Assembly: GCA_003567135.1 (NCBI GenBank)
Contig: PXAI01000045.1
Coordinates: 1-15,977 of the forward strand
Reading direction: 5' to 3'
DNA: 15,977 bases
Source of the DNA: Balneolia bacterium
GTDB lineage: Bacteria; Bacteroidota; Rhodothermia; Balneolales; Cyclonatronaceae
A program made the position numbers and the translations under genes. The notes beneath the pieces are model-generated. The model was not told where the DNA came from. It saw nothing but the letters and a program-made list of their open reading frames with translations, and did no database searches. Positions 1 to 7,025 of the stretch are shown here, in pieces. The stretch's first letter is position 1, and every line of letters starts with the position of its first letter.

Positions 1-2462
1 AGTCCATTGAGATCCTTAAAGATGCTTCTGCTGCCGCTATTTACGGTTCAAGAGCGTCTAATGGTGTTATTCTGATTACCACAAAAAGAGGCCGTGAGGG
101 TCGCACTCAGTTTACATACAATTTCCAGGCAGGATGGAGCGCCCCGACACGCCTTCGCGACTGGATGAACACTGCGGAATACATTCAGCATTTTGAAGAA
201 GCTGCGATGAATCTCGACCGCATTGAAGGTGGCGGAGATTTCTGGCTTGGATTCGTTCGTAACCGTTTCAATTTGTATTCAGCCGGACAATACACACACG
301 CTGATGGCTGGGCTAACGGGCAGGTTATTGATGTTGACTGGCAGCAGGAAGCATTTCAAAGCGGCGCCGGAGTTGTTCGGCACGAGCTTTCCGCACGTGG
401 CGGTACTGCAAATACCAGATACTACGTGAGCGGTCACTACAGCGATGAGACAGGTATTCTGATTGGCAATGATTTCGAGCGTATTTCCGGCCGGGTAAAC
501 CTCGATCATCAGGCCAATGACTGGATTTCTCTGGGAATGAACCTAAGCCTTGGCCGCTCTGTTATGAACCGTGTATCAACAGATAACGCGTTTGCAACAC
601 CGATGCAGCTTGTTGCACAGCCGCCGCTTACACCAATTCGTGACCCAAGAACGTGTATGGATGCAGCTGGTGAAATGATTCCGGGATGTACACCAGAGCT
701 CAGCGGCGACTTCACCCTCTATTATAACGGATTGCTACACAGAGATTTCGCGAGCTATGAAACCACAGTTTACCGTAACCTTGGTTCAGCATATGTGAAC
801 TTTCAACTTATGGATAATCTCTTTTTGCGTTCTGAATATGGTGTTGATATTCTTACACAGCACGAAGATCAGTACTATGGCTCACGTACCGCGCGTGGTG
901 TTGGTGGAAACGAAGGGCAGGGTCTTGGCGTAAGCCGCTGGAGCCAGGCGCTTAACTACAACGTCAATACGTTTGCCAACCATCGTTTTCAGCTTGATGA
1001 TATCCACGACATCGAATCAGTTGTCGGATTCAGCTACGAGCAGTATACACAGGATATCACTCTTGCTGAAGGCCGCGGATTCCCGAACGATAATTTCCGT
1101 AAGCTCGCAAGTTCAGCTGAGCCTCTTATCGCAAGCGGAACTGCTACGAAATACAGCTTCCTTTCGTACTTTGCCCGTGTGAACTATTCTCTCATGGATC
1201 GCTACCTGCTTACAGTAAGCGGCCGTGTTGACGGTTCTTCTCGCTTCGGGTCTAACAATCGTTACGGTTTCTTCCCGGCAGTTTCGGCAGGATGGATCAT
1301 GACGGAAGAAGATTTCTTCAGAGGGGTTGATTTCCTCTCTTTCCTCAAACTTCGCGCCAGCTATGGTGTAACTGGTAACGCTGCGATTGGCAACTTTGAG
1401 TCACGCGGACTCTTCGGCGGTGGATCATACAATAACATTTCTGCCATCCAACCTTCACAAACACCAAACCCGGATCTCAAATGGGAGCAGACTTCTCAAA
1501 CCGATATCGGTCTTGATTTCGGCCTCTTCAATAACAGACTGCGTGGTGAAGTGGATTACTACTGGAAAAACACCAAAGACCTTCTGCTCAGAGTTAACGT
1601 GCCTTCCTCAACAGGTTTTGGTACACAGCTCAGAAACGTGGGTAAACTTGACAACGAAGGTTTCGAAGCAAACCTGACGACCATTAACCTGATGGGCGAG
1701 TTTCAGTGGACAACCAGACTGAATTTTGCTACGAACAAAAACAAGATCACCGATCTTGATGGCCAGATTCTGGAAGGCGCGTTCATTAACCGTGCTGTTG
1801 AAGGGGAGTCTATTGGCGTGTTCTTTGCACCGGAATATGCAGGTGTTGATCCTGAAACAGGAGATGCGTTATTTTACCTGAACAGCGGTGATAACCCGCG
1901 TGAGACCACCAATGTATACGGCGACGCTGAGCGTGTTGTAATTGGTGATCCGAACCCGAAGTGGACCGGAGGCTTTGGTAACACCTTCTCATGGAAAGGC
2001 CTTGAGCTGGATGTGTTCTTCCAGTTTGTATACGGAAATGATGTCTACACCGGGGGAAGCGGAAGATTTACCACTGCTAACGGCGATTGGCTTGACAACC
2101 AGACCAGAGACCAGCTTAACTCCTGGAGAAATCCTGGTGATATTACCGATGTCCCTGAAGCCCGTTTCCTTGAAGCCAACGGTACAGGCCACTCATCCAG
2201 ATATATCTCTGATGGTTCATACCTGAGACTGAAGACACTTACGCTGTCTTACACACTCCCGAGATCCGTAATTCAAAGAGCCAACATCGACAGAGTAAGG
2301 CTTTACGCGACCGGAGTTAACCTGCTTACCTTCACCAGCTACGATGGCTGGGATCCTGAGGTAAACACAGACTTTTTAGCCGGTAATATTGGTCTTGGCA
2401 ACGAGTTCTACTCTGCCCCGCAGGCCAGAACATTTACCATTGGCGTAGAAATCGGCTTTTAA
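1..2462 (+). CDS. SusC/RagA-family TonB-linked outer membrane transporter, 3' part (5' end outside window)
   Basis: This is the C-terminal 819 residues of an outer-membrane, TonB-dependent porin that imports large or complex nutrients together with a SusD lipoprotein. The reading frame is already open at base 3. It begins in the end of the plug domain with SIEILKDASAAAIYGSRASN, a hallmark of SusC-family plugs, followed by GVILITTKRG. An internal ATG at 165 is not the real start. The rest has the alternating polar/aromatic pattern of a 22-strand barrel and ends in FTIGVEIGF, a terminal beta strand with the C-terminal Phe expected for barrel insertion. Family members are usually about 1000 residues, so roughly 200 (signal peptide, carboxypeptidase-like domain, TonB box, early plug) lie upstream of the window. 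An early barrel loop has two close cysteines (codons near 657 and 687), possibly a disulfide. The susD-like gene follows after 48 bp in the same operon. The substrate cannot be deduced, because no glycosidase or peptidase adjoins. Confidence 0.96.
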   Translation, partial: SIEILKDASAAAIYGSRASNGVILITTKRGREGRTQFTYNFQAGWSAPTRLRDWMNTAEYIQHFEEAAMNLDRIEGGGDFWLGFVRNRFNLYSAGQYTHADGWANGQVIDVDWQQEAFQSGAGVVRHELSARGGTANTRYYVSGHYSDETGILIGNDFERISGRVNLDHQANDWISLGMNLSLGRSVMNRVSTDNAFATPMQLVAQPPLTPIRDPRTCMDAAGEMIPGCTPELSGDFTLYYNGLLHRDFASYETTVYRNLGSAYVNFQLMDNLFLRSEYGVDILTQHEDQYYGSRTARGVGGNEGQGLGVSRWSQALNYNVNTFANHRFQLDDIHDIESVVGFSYEQYTQDITLAEGRGFPNDNFRKLASSAEPLIASGTATKYSFLSYFARVNYSLMDRYLLTVSGRVDGSSRFGSNNRYGFFPAVSAGWIMTEEDFFRGVDFLSFLKLRASYGVTGNAAIGNFESRGLFGGGSYNNISAIQPSQTPNPDLKWEQTSQTDIGLDFGLFNNRLRGEVDYYWKNTKDLLLRVNVPSSTGFGTQLRNVGKLDNEGFEANLTTINLMGEFQWTTRLNFATNKNKITDLDGQILEGAFINRAVEGESIGVFFAPEYAGVDPETGDALFYLNSGDNPRETTNVYGDAERVVIGDPNPKWTGGFGNTFSWKGLELDVFFQFVYGNDVYTGGSGRFTTANGDWLDNQTRDQLNSWRNPGDITDVPEARFLEANGTGHSSRYISDGSYLRLKTLTLSYTLPRSVIQRANIDRVRLYATGVNLLTFTSYDGWDPEVNTDFLAGNIGLGNEFYSAPQARTFTIGVEIGF

Positions 2463-2510
2463 TTCAAGCCTGCTAAGTGTCTTTAAAAATCATTTTAAAT
2501 TTGTTTGAAT

Positions 2511-3866
2511 ATGAAATTAATTAAAACGTTGCCATTAATTCTGACTTTGGTGCTGTTCTCGGCATGCGACTCCCTGCTGGATGTCGATCCCCAGCAGTCC
2601 ATTTCAGAAGAAACTGCACTAAGTACGCCTCAGAATGTTCAGGCCGCACTCATTGGTGCGTATTCTTCATTCAGGGGATCTTCTGCCTACGGCGGAAACT
2701 ACATCTACCTGACCGATCTCCTTGCTGATGATGATCAGGTGGTGTGGAGTGGAACATTCTTCCAGCCGCGTCAGGTTTGGACCAAAGATATCGAAACCGA
2801 TAACTCGTTTGTGGCCAATACCTGGGCCGCTTCTTACAATACAATTAACCGGGTAAACAATGTGCTCGGTGCGCTCGAAGTGCTTGACGCCGCGGATCGT
2901 CCGCGTGTGGAAGGTGAGTCGAAGTTTATTCGAGGAGCGGTTTACTTTAACCTCGTGCGTATTTATGGAAAAGCCTGGAATGACGGCAACCCGTCAGATA
3001 ACCTCGGTGTTCCGCTTATCACAACTCCAACACGTGAGATTGATGAGACTAGCAATGTTCCGAGAGCTTCTGTTGCCGCAATTTATGCTCAGGCAATTCA
3101 GGATCTGACCGATGCACGCGATCTGCTGCCAAACAACAACGGCGTTTTTGCCAGCTCTATGGCCGCCAGCGCAATGCTTGCCAGAATCTACCTGATTCAG
3201 GGTAATTATGAGCAGGCGGCTGTCGAGGCCGATCGTGTAATCAGCTCTGGTCAGTTCTCTCTGATGGGGAATTACGAAGCCGTCTTCAACCGTGAGTCGA
3301 ACTCCAGCGAGGATATCTTCTCAATTCAGGTTTCTGCTTCTGATGGCGGAAATGATATGCGTGTATTCTACGCCTCCACCGGAAACGGCGGCCGTGGTGA
3401 TATCGATATTCAGCAGTCACACCTCGATCTCTACGAAGATGGTGATGCGCGTCTGGATCTCTTTTACTTGAATCTTGGCGTTCACAGAACCGGAAAATGG
3501 AGAACACTCACCAATATTTCCGTTCTTCGTCTTGCTGAAATGTATCTCACCAGAGCCGAAGCCAACTTTCGTCTCGGAAGAGTGGATGTAGGTGACAGCC
3601 CGGTTGGAGATACTCCGCTCAACGACATCAACAGAATTCGCGAGCGCGTAAATCTCGATCCGCATGATGAACTTACGCTTGAGGATATCAGAATTGAAAG
3701 GCATCTCGAACTCGCTTTCGAAGGCCATTTCCTCTCTGATTTCAAACGTTTCGAAAGAACCATCAGCGGACTTCCGTTCAACTCACCGCGCCTCGTTTTC
3801 CCAATTCCACAGCGCGAAATGGACGTAAACGATCAGCTTGTACAGAATGACGGATATTCTCCCTGA
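2511..3866 (+). CDS. RagB/SusD-family nutrient-uptake outer membrane lipoprotein
   Basis: This is the surface-exposed substrate-binding lipoprotein that caps the preceding SusC-type porin. I chose the ATG at 2511. A TTG two codons upstream (2505) is also in frame, but the ATG gives a standard signal peptide: MKLIKT, a hydrophobic stretch, then the lipobox LFSAC with the lipidated Cys at residue 19. SusD hallmarks follow: an N-terminal helical region (about residues 30-130), TPR-like helices containing AEMYLTRAEANFRLG near residue 345, and a C-terminal FPIPQREMDVNDQLVQNDGY typical of the family. At 451 residues it is shorter than most SusD proteins (about 500-600). The region between the DGDARLDLFYL motif and the last helices looks compact. 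Co-transcription with the porin gene is inferred from the 48-bp gap without a terminator. Ligand unknown. Confidence 0.95.
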   Translation: MKLIKTLPLILTLVLFSACDSLLDVDPQQSISEETALSTPQNVQAALIGAYSSFRGSSAYGGNYIYLTDLLADDDQVVWSGTFFQPRQVWTKDIETDNSFVANTWAASYNTINRVNNVLGALEVLDAADRPRVEGESKFIRGAVYFNLVRIYGKAWNDGNPSDNLGVPLITTPTREIDETSNVPRASVAAIYAQAIQDLTDARDLLPNNNGVFASSMAASAMLARIYLIQGNYEQAAVEADRVISSGQFSLMGNYEAVFNRESNSSEDIFSIQVSASDGGNDMRVFYASTGNGGRGDIDIQQSHLDLYEDGDARLDLFYLNLGVHRTGKWRTLTNISVLRLAEMYLTRAEANFRLGRVDVGDSPVGDTPLNDINRIRERVNLDPHDELTLEDIRIERHLELAFEGHFLSDFKRFERTISGLPFNSPRLVFPIPQREMDVNDQLVQNDGYSP

Positions 3867-3890
3867 TTTCTGATCACAACCCGAAAAATT

Positions 3891-3924
3891 AAAAGGACAA
3901 CGGCTTCGGCTGTTGTCCTTTTTT
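3891..3924 (+). terminator. Rho-independent terminator of the susC/susD operon
   Basis: A 14-bp stem (3891-3904 with 3909-3922) closes on the very stable TTCG tetraloop at 3905-3908. The only imperfection is one G-U pair. The 3' arm runs into six T residues. It lies 24 bp after the susD stop codon. The A-rich left arm means it could also act on transcripts arriving from the opposite side. Confidence 0.9.
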
Positions 3925-3955
3925 ATTGGGAAAAATGGAATTCAGAATTCGATAA

Positions 3956-4010
3956 TCACTGTTGTCCAGCCTGCTCCGACTCCTCGGAGGGGAAAACTAT
4001 CTTACAGTGA
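3956..4010. repeat. Nested inverted repeat
   Basis: The outer arms TCACTGT (3956-3962) and ACAGTGA (4004-4010) are exact complements. Between them sits a perfect 6-bp hairpin with loop CTCC (3974-3989). No T-run follows, so it does not look like a terminator. It may be a degenerate copy of an intergenic repeat family; function unknown. Confidence 0.55.
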
Positions 4011-4024
4011 AAAATCTGTTACTG

Positions 4025-4050
4025 GTTTAAAATACGCTCGTTTTTTAAAC
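4025..4050. repeat. AT-rich inverted repeat (stem-loop)
   Basis: Arms GTTTAAAA (4025-4032) and TTTTAAAC (4043-4050) are perfect complements around a 10-base loop. With T-runs on one side and A-runs on the other it could be a weak bidirectional terminator, but no gene end is close. It is reported as a structure only. Confidence 0.45.
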
Positions 4051-4106
4051 TGAATTCAAAATTAACCCCTATAGTTGGTTGCACCGATCATCTCAATAAG
4101 ATGTCA

Positions 4107-4329
4107 TTACCTTTTGTGCGGACAAAAGGTAACCCAAAAACCGCCGGCTGGGATAAAATGGCTAAACCTCCGCTGCGTTTCGCTAAATAAAATCAATGCT
4201 CCGCAACCTCAGGAGCCTAATTCAAGTTTGGTCAGCGGTATGATTTTATTCTTAACGCTTCACTCCGCTGTGGTTCTTAACGCCATTTTATCCATAGGCC
4301 GGATTTCTTTTTTCTTATCAAAAGAATCA
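4107..4329. repeat. Composite palindromic intergenic element (small hairpin, long imperfect stem, small hairpin)
   Basis: The element has three parts. First, a perfect 11-bp hairpin TTACCTTTTGT-gcgg-ACAAAAGGTAA (4107-4132). Second, a long interrupted stem whose arms are 4151-4195 and 4241-4293. It contains the exact blocks GGATAAAATGGC/GCCATTTTATCC (4151-4162 with 4282-4293) and ATAAAATCA/TGATTTTAT (4187-4195 with 4241-4249), in matching order, with mismatched sequence between them. Third, a near-perfect hairpin of GATTTCTTTT and AAAAGAATC (4302-4329). From memory, similar TTACTTTTTG...CAAAAAGTAAC sequences recur between genes in Bacteroidota, so I expect a dispersed repeat. This needs a genome-wide search to confirm. 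No transposase is encoded. Confidence 0.65.
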
Positions 4330-4467
4330 ATTTCAAAATCCAAACTACTATTTTTGAATAAAAGTGATCAAAAAATATGTTTGAAGCGGAGCTTAGAACC
4401 GTGTAGTCTATACAAGATTAAAGAGTGGAATTTATGTCAACCTAAATTTAGGCTCGCACCCAGGTCT

Positions 4468-4488
4468 ACTCAACACTCAAAACTAAAG
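4468..4488. repeat. Heptad tandem repeat next to the ppk1 stop (ACTCAAA type)
   Basis: There are three adjacent 7-mers, ACTCAAC, ACTCAAA and ACTAAAG, ending 14 bp from the ppk1 stop codon. The same motif and a similar trailing sequence occur at 10374-10411, beside another minus-strand stop codon. This looks like short tandemly repeated intergenic DNA. Confidence 0.55.
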
Positions 4489-4502
4489 CGAAGCATCATA
4501 TC

Positions 4503-6761
4503 CTAAGGTCCCGGATTCCCGGTCGTTGAACTTGGAATCGGATCTTTATAAGACGTGCTGTGGTTCATCAGAACGCTGTGTGTTCCGACTTCAACTTCAC
4601 CTTTTTCCGGATAAATCTTTTTATACGATCCGTTTTTCTTCAGAACCCAGCGCTGGCGATTATCCTTAAGAAGTACTTTCAGAACAAACTGCAGATAGGC
4701 CTTTAGCTGCTCATTTTCTATCGGAGTGATGGTTTCCACACGAGCGTCCAGATTGCGGTGCATCATATCAGCGGAGCCGATATAAAAGAGGTCTTTCCCG
4801 CCATGTTGGAAATAGTATACCCGTGAATGCTCAAGAAAACGCCCTATAACGGAATGAATTCTGATGTTTTCGCTCAGCCCCGAAACTCCCGGTTTGAGTC
4901 TGCAAACTCCGCGTACGATCAGATCAATCGAAACGCCCTGCCTGGATGCCTGATAAAGCTTCTGGATAAGGATCGGATCCTCCAAACTATTCATCTTCGC
5001 AATAATCCGCGCCGGACGCCCCGCTTTTGCCTCATTCATTTCAAACTTGATCAGATCGTTAAACGCCGATCGTAAATACTTGGGGGCCACCAGCAGTTTC
5101 TTGTAGGTTTGGTTTGGGGCAAATCCCGTAAGGAAATTGAACAGATCGGTCACATCGCTGGCAATATCTTCATTGCAGGTAAAAAGTCCGAAATCCTCAT
5201 ACAAATTTGCTGTTCCGGGGTGATAATTTCCGGTTCCCACATGAACATAACGCCGGATTCCTTCGGCTTCGTCCCTGACTACCACCGTGACCTTCGAGTG
5301 AATTTTCAGTCCGGGCAGGCCATAGGAAACGTGAATTCCCGCTTTCTCCAGCTTCATAGCCCAGTCGATATTTTGCTGCTCATCGAAACGTGCTTTCAGC
5401 TCTACCAATACAGCAACCTGTTTTCCGGCTTCGGCCGCTTTAATGAGTGAATGCATAATCCGGGAGTCTGGCGACGTGCGGTAGAGCGTCTGTTTCAGCG
5501 CTACTACTTTGGGATCAGACGCGGCATCTTCCACAAAACGCTGCACCGAGGTTGCAAAACTGTGATAGGGGTGATGCACCATAAAATCGCCGCTGCGGAT
5601 GATGCTGAAAATATCGGGCGCGTCTTCATCCATCGCGTGCCTGAATGCGGGGTGGAGTGTGGGAACCCACGTTTTATAACGCAGTTTCTGGAAGCCTTTT
5701 ATTTTCGTGAGCTGCATACAATCAGCCAGGCCGATCGGGCCTTCCATGTCAAAAACATCCAGGGGGGAGATGCCCATTTTGGTAAGGAGCATTTCGCGGA
5801 TGTGCCTGGGCGTACCCGCGTCAATTTCAAGACGTACGACCTCAGCGAAACGGCGTTCGCGCAGTTCTTCTTCAATCAGCTCAAGAAGATCATCGGCTTC
5901 TTCTTCATTCCGCTTGATATCGGCGTTGCGCGTTACGCGAAAAATATTGGCACTTACAACCTCTGCGCCGGAAAATAACCGGTGAATATGCTCTTTGATG
6001 ATATCATCAATATTGACCATCACCGCGTGTTCTTCACTTTGTTCGGTTACCAGCCATCGTGGCCGGTTATTCGGAACTTTGATCCGCGCAAAAATAAAAT
6101 CATCAGAATCATTCTGTTTGATTTCCACCGCAAACGACCGGCTTTTGTTCGATATAAACGGAAACGGATGCGCCTGATCCACCACAAGCGGCGTGAGAAT
6201 GGGATAAAGTTGTTTCTCGAAATAATCATCCGCCGCCTTCTTCTGCTTTGCCGTCAGTTTTTTATACGGCCTTATTTCAATTCCGGATTTCTTCAATTCC
6301 GGTTTAAGCTGATCAAAAAAACAGGAGCGGTAGTCGTTAATCATCTTTTTAACTTTCCGCCGGATCGCCTTCAGCTGTTCCATCGGCGTAAGGCCGTCGA
6401 CGGAAGGAGTATCCATCCCCGCCTCAATCTGTCTTTTTAATCCGCCCACACGTTTCTGGAAAAATTCATCCAGATTACTGCAGACAATCCCGATAAAATT
6501 GACTCTCTCAAGAATGGGATTGCGATCATCCTGAGCCTCAAAAAGTACCCTGAAATTAAAATCGAGCCAGCTTAGCTCGTAGTTGGTGTAATAATCAGGC
6601 CCCTGTATGAGCAGGTTGTCTGTACTGATCTCATCAAGATCCGGCTCTTTATCCGGGGCAAGCATGCCCGCGCCGTTGATTTCCGAATCAGAATAGTGCT
6701 CCGGCTGAAAATTGGAGTGGTCCGGATTGTAGGGGCTTTTGGAATCTGCTTTAGGTTTCAT
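4503..6761 (-). CDS. ppk1: Polyphosphate kinase 1 (PPK1)
   Basis: PPK1 reversibly polymerises the gamma phosphate of ATP into inorganic polyphosphate. The 752-residue protein (from the ATG at 6761) covers the family's full length: N-terminal domain (YYTNYELSWLDFNFRVLFEA and NLDEFFQKRVGGLKRQ, about residues 57-110), head domain (HPFPFISNKS near 200), then two phospholipase-D-like catalytic domains. Key motifs are intact: HHPYHSF near 396, LKIHSK with the presumed autophosphorylated His488, HVGTGNYHPGTANLYEDFGLFT near 507, and FLEHSR with the second catalytic His645. A GTG at 6788 would add nine residues (ending LKLSCR); neither start has a ribosome-binding site. I prefer the ATG because the extra residues look unlike the acidic, disordered N-terminus that follows. 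The gene is divergent from a polyphosphate:AMP phosphotransferase and a phosphate transporter, which fits phosphate storage. Confidence 0.97.
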   Translation of the reverse strand: MKPKADSKSPYNPDHSNFQPEHYSDSEINGAGMLAPDKEPDLDEISTDNLLIQGPDYYTNYELSWLDFNFRVLFEAQDDRNPILERVNFIGIVCSNLDEFFQKRVGGLKRQIEAGMDTPSVDGLTPMEQLKAIRRKVKKMINDYRSCFFDQLKPELKKSGIEIRPYKKLTAKQKKAADDYFEKQLYPILTPLVVDQAHPFPFISNKSRSFAVEIKQNDSDDFIFARIKVPNNRPRWLVTEQSEEHAVMVNIDDIIKEHIHRLFSGAEVVSANIFRVTRNADIKRNEEEADDLLELIEEELRERRFAEVVRLEIDAGTPRHIREMLLTKMGISPLDVFDMEGPIGLADCMQLTKIKGFQKLRYKTWVPTLHPAFRHAMDEDAPDIFSIIRSGDFMVHHPYHSFATSVQRFVEDAASDPKVVALKQTLYRTSPDSRIMHSLIKAAEAGKQVAVLVELKARFDEQQNIDWAMKLEKAGIHVSYGLPGLKIHSKVTVVVRDEAEGIRRYVHVGTGNYHPGTANLYEDFGLFTCNEDIASDVTDLFNFLTGFAPNQTYKKLLVAPKYLRSAFNDLIKFEMNEAKAGRPARIIAKMNSLEDPILIQKLYQASRQGVSIDLIVRGVCRLKPGVSGLSENIRIHSVIGRFLEHSRVYYFQHGGKDLFYIGSADMMHRNLDARVETITPIENEQLKAYLQFVLKVLLKDNRQRWVLKKNGSYKKIYPEKGEVEVGTHSVLMNHSTSYKDPIPSSTTGNPGP

Positions 6762-6793
6762 TCTGCAAGACAATTTTAGTACAAACACTCATC

Positions 6794-6799
6794 ATTATA
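6794..6799 (-). promoter_or_regulatory. Possible -10 box for ppk1
   Basis: On the minus strand this reads TATAAT, a perfect consensus -10, 33 bp upstream of the preferred ATG of ppk1 (6761). Transcription would start close to the alternative GTG at 6788. No convincing -35 hexamer lies 17 bp upstream; instead a palindrome (6802-6822) occupies the spacer. Confidence 0.3.
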
Positions 6800-6801
6800 A
6801 G

Positions 6802-6822
6802 ATAACATAATTCAAATGTTAT
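6802..6822. promoter_or_regulatory. Perfect inverted repeat in the ppk1 promoter region, candidate operator
   Basis: Arms ATAACAT (6802-6808) and ATGTTAT (6816-6822) are exact complements around a 7-base spacer. The site directly precedes the candidate -10 box of ppk1, where a dimeric regulator could bind. It does not resemble the E. coli Pho box. Function is inferred from position only. Confidence 0.35.
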
Positions 6823-6933
6823 GCAGGGTTATCGTTGGTTTTAGTGAAACTATTTGTTATGAAAACCTGCAACTTAATCTGCTGAAAACATGAAGCTTAT
6901 GTTTATAATAATCAAAACCGTATCAGATGATTT

Positions 6934-6964
6934 TTGAAATATCACTTAAAAACGCCCATATTAT
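6934..6964 (+). promoter_or_regulatory. Weak candidate promoter for the PPK2/phosphate-transporter unit
   Basis: TTGAAA (6934-6939) and TATTAT (6959-6964) are spaced by 19 bp, and the -10 ends 61 bp before the ATG at 7026. The spacing is longer than ideal and the region is AT-rich, so a chance match is quite possible. Confidence 0.2.
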
Positions 6965-7025
6965 CTGAATGTTAAACCTGGATTCAGGATATTCCGGTAA
7001 CCATTATTCAACAATTTTTTGAGGT

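Larger units (their letters stand above)
3867..4502. other. Repeat-rich convergent intergenic region without a credible gene
   Basis: This stretch of 636 bases separates the convergent susD and ppk1 genes. After the terminator it holds a run of inverted repeats: TCACTGT/ACAGTGA at 3956-3962 and 4004-4010 enclosing the hairpin CTCCGA-ctcc-TCGGAG at 3974-3989; GTTTAAAA/TTTTAAAC at 4025-4032 and 4043-4050; a composite element at 4107-4329; and the perfect palindrome CCTAAATTTAGG at 4441-4452. Heptad repeats abut the ppk1 stop. An open frame at 4075-4506 has no recognisable domain and crosses these palindromes, so I do not call it a gene. Confidence 0.8.

Noticed and set aside
4075..4506. Open frame of 143 codons on the plus strand in the susD-ppk1 gap
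   Set aside because: It runs through the palindromic element and the heptad repeats, overlaps the ppk1 stop, has irregular composition and no domain. It is better explained as an accidental frame across a non-coding repeat.
5451..5978. Open frame of 175 codons on the plus strand
   Set aside because: It lies entirely antisense within ppk1, whose catalytic motifs are intact; the product has no family features.
6762..6788. Nine-residue N-terminal extension of ppk1 from a GTG start
   Set aside because: It is possible, but the segment contains LKLSC unlike the acidic leader that follows, has no ribosome-binding site and would begin about at the predicted transcript start. The ATG at 6761 is preferred.
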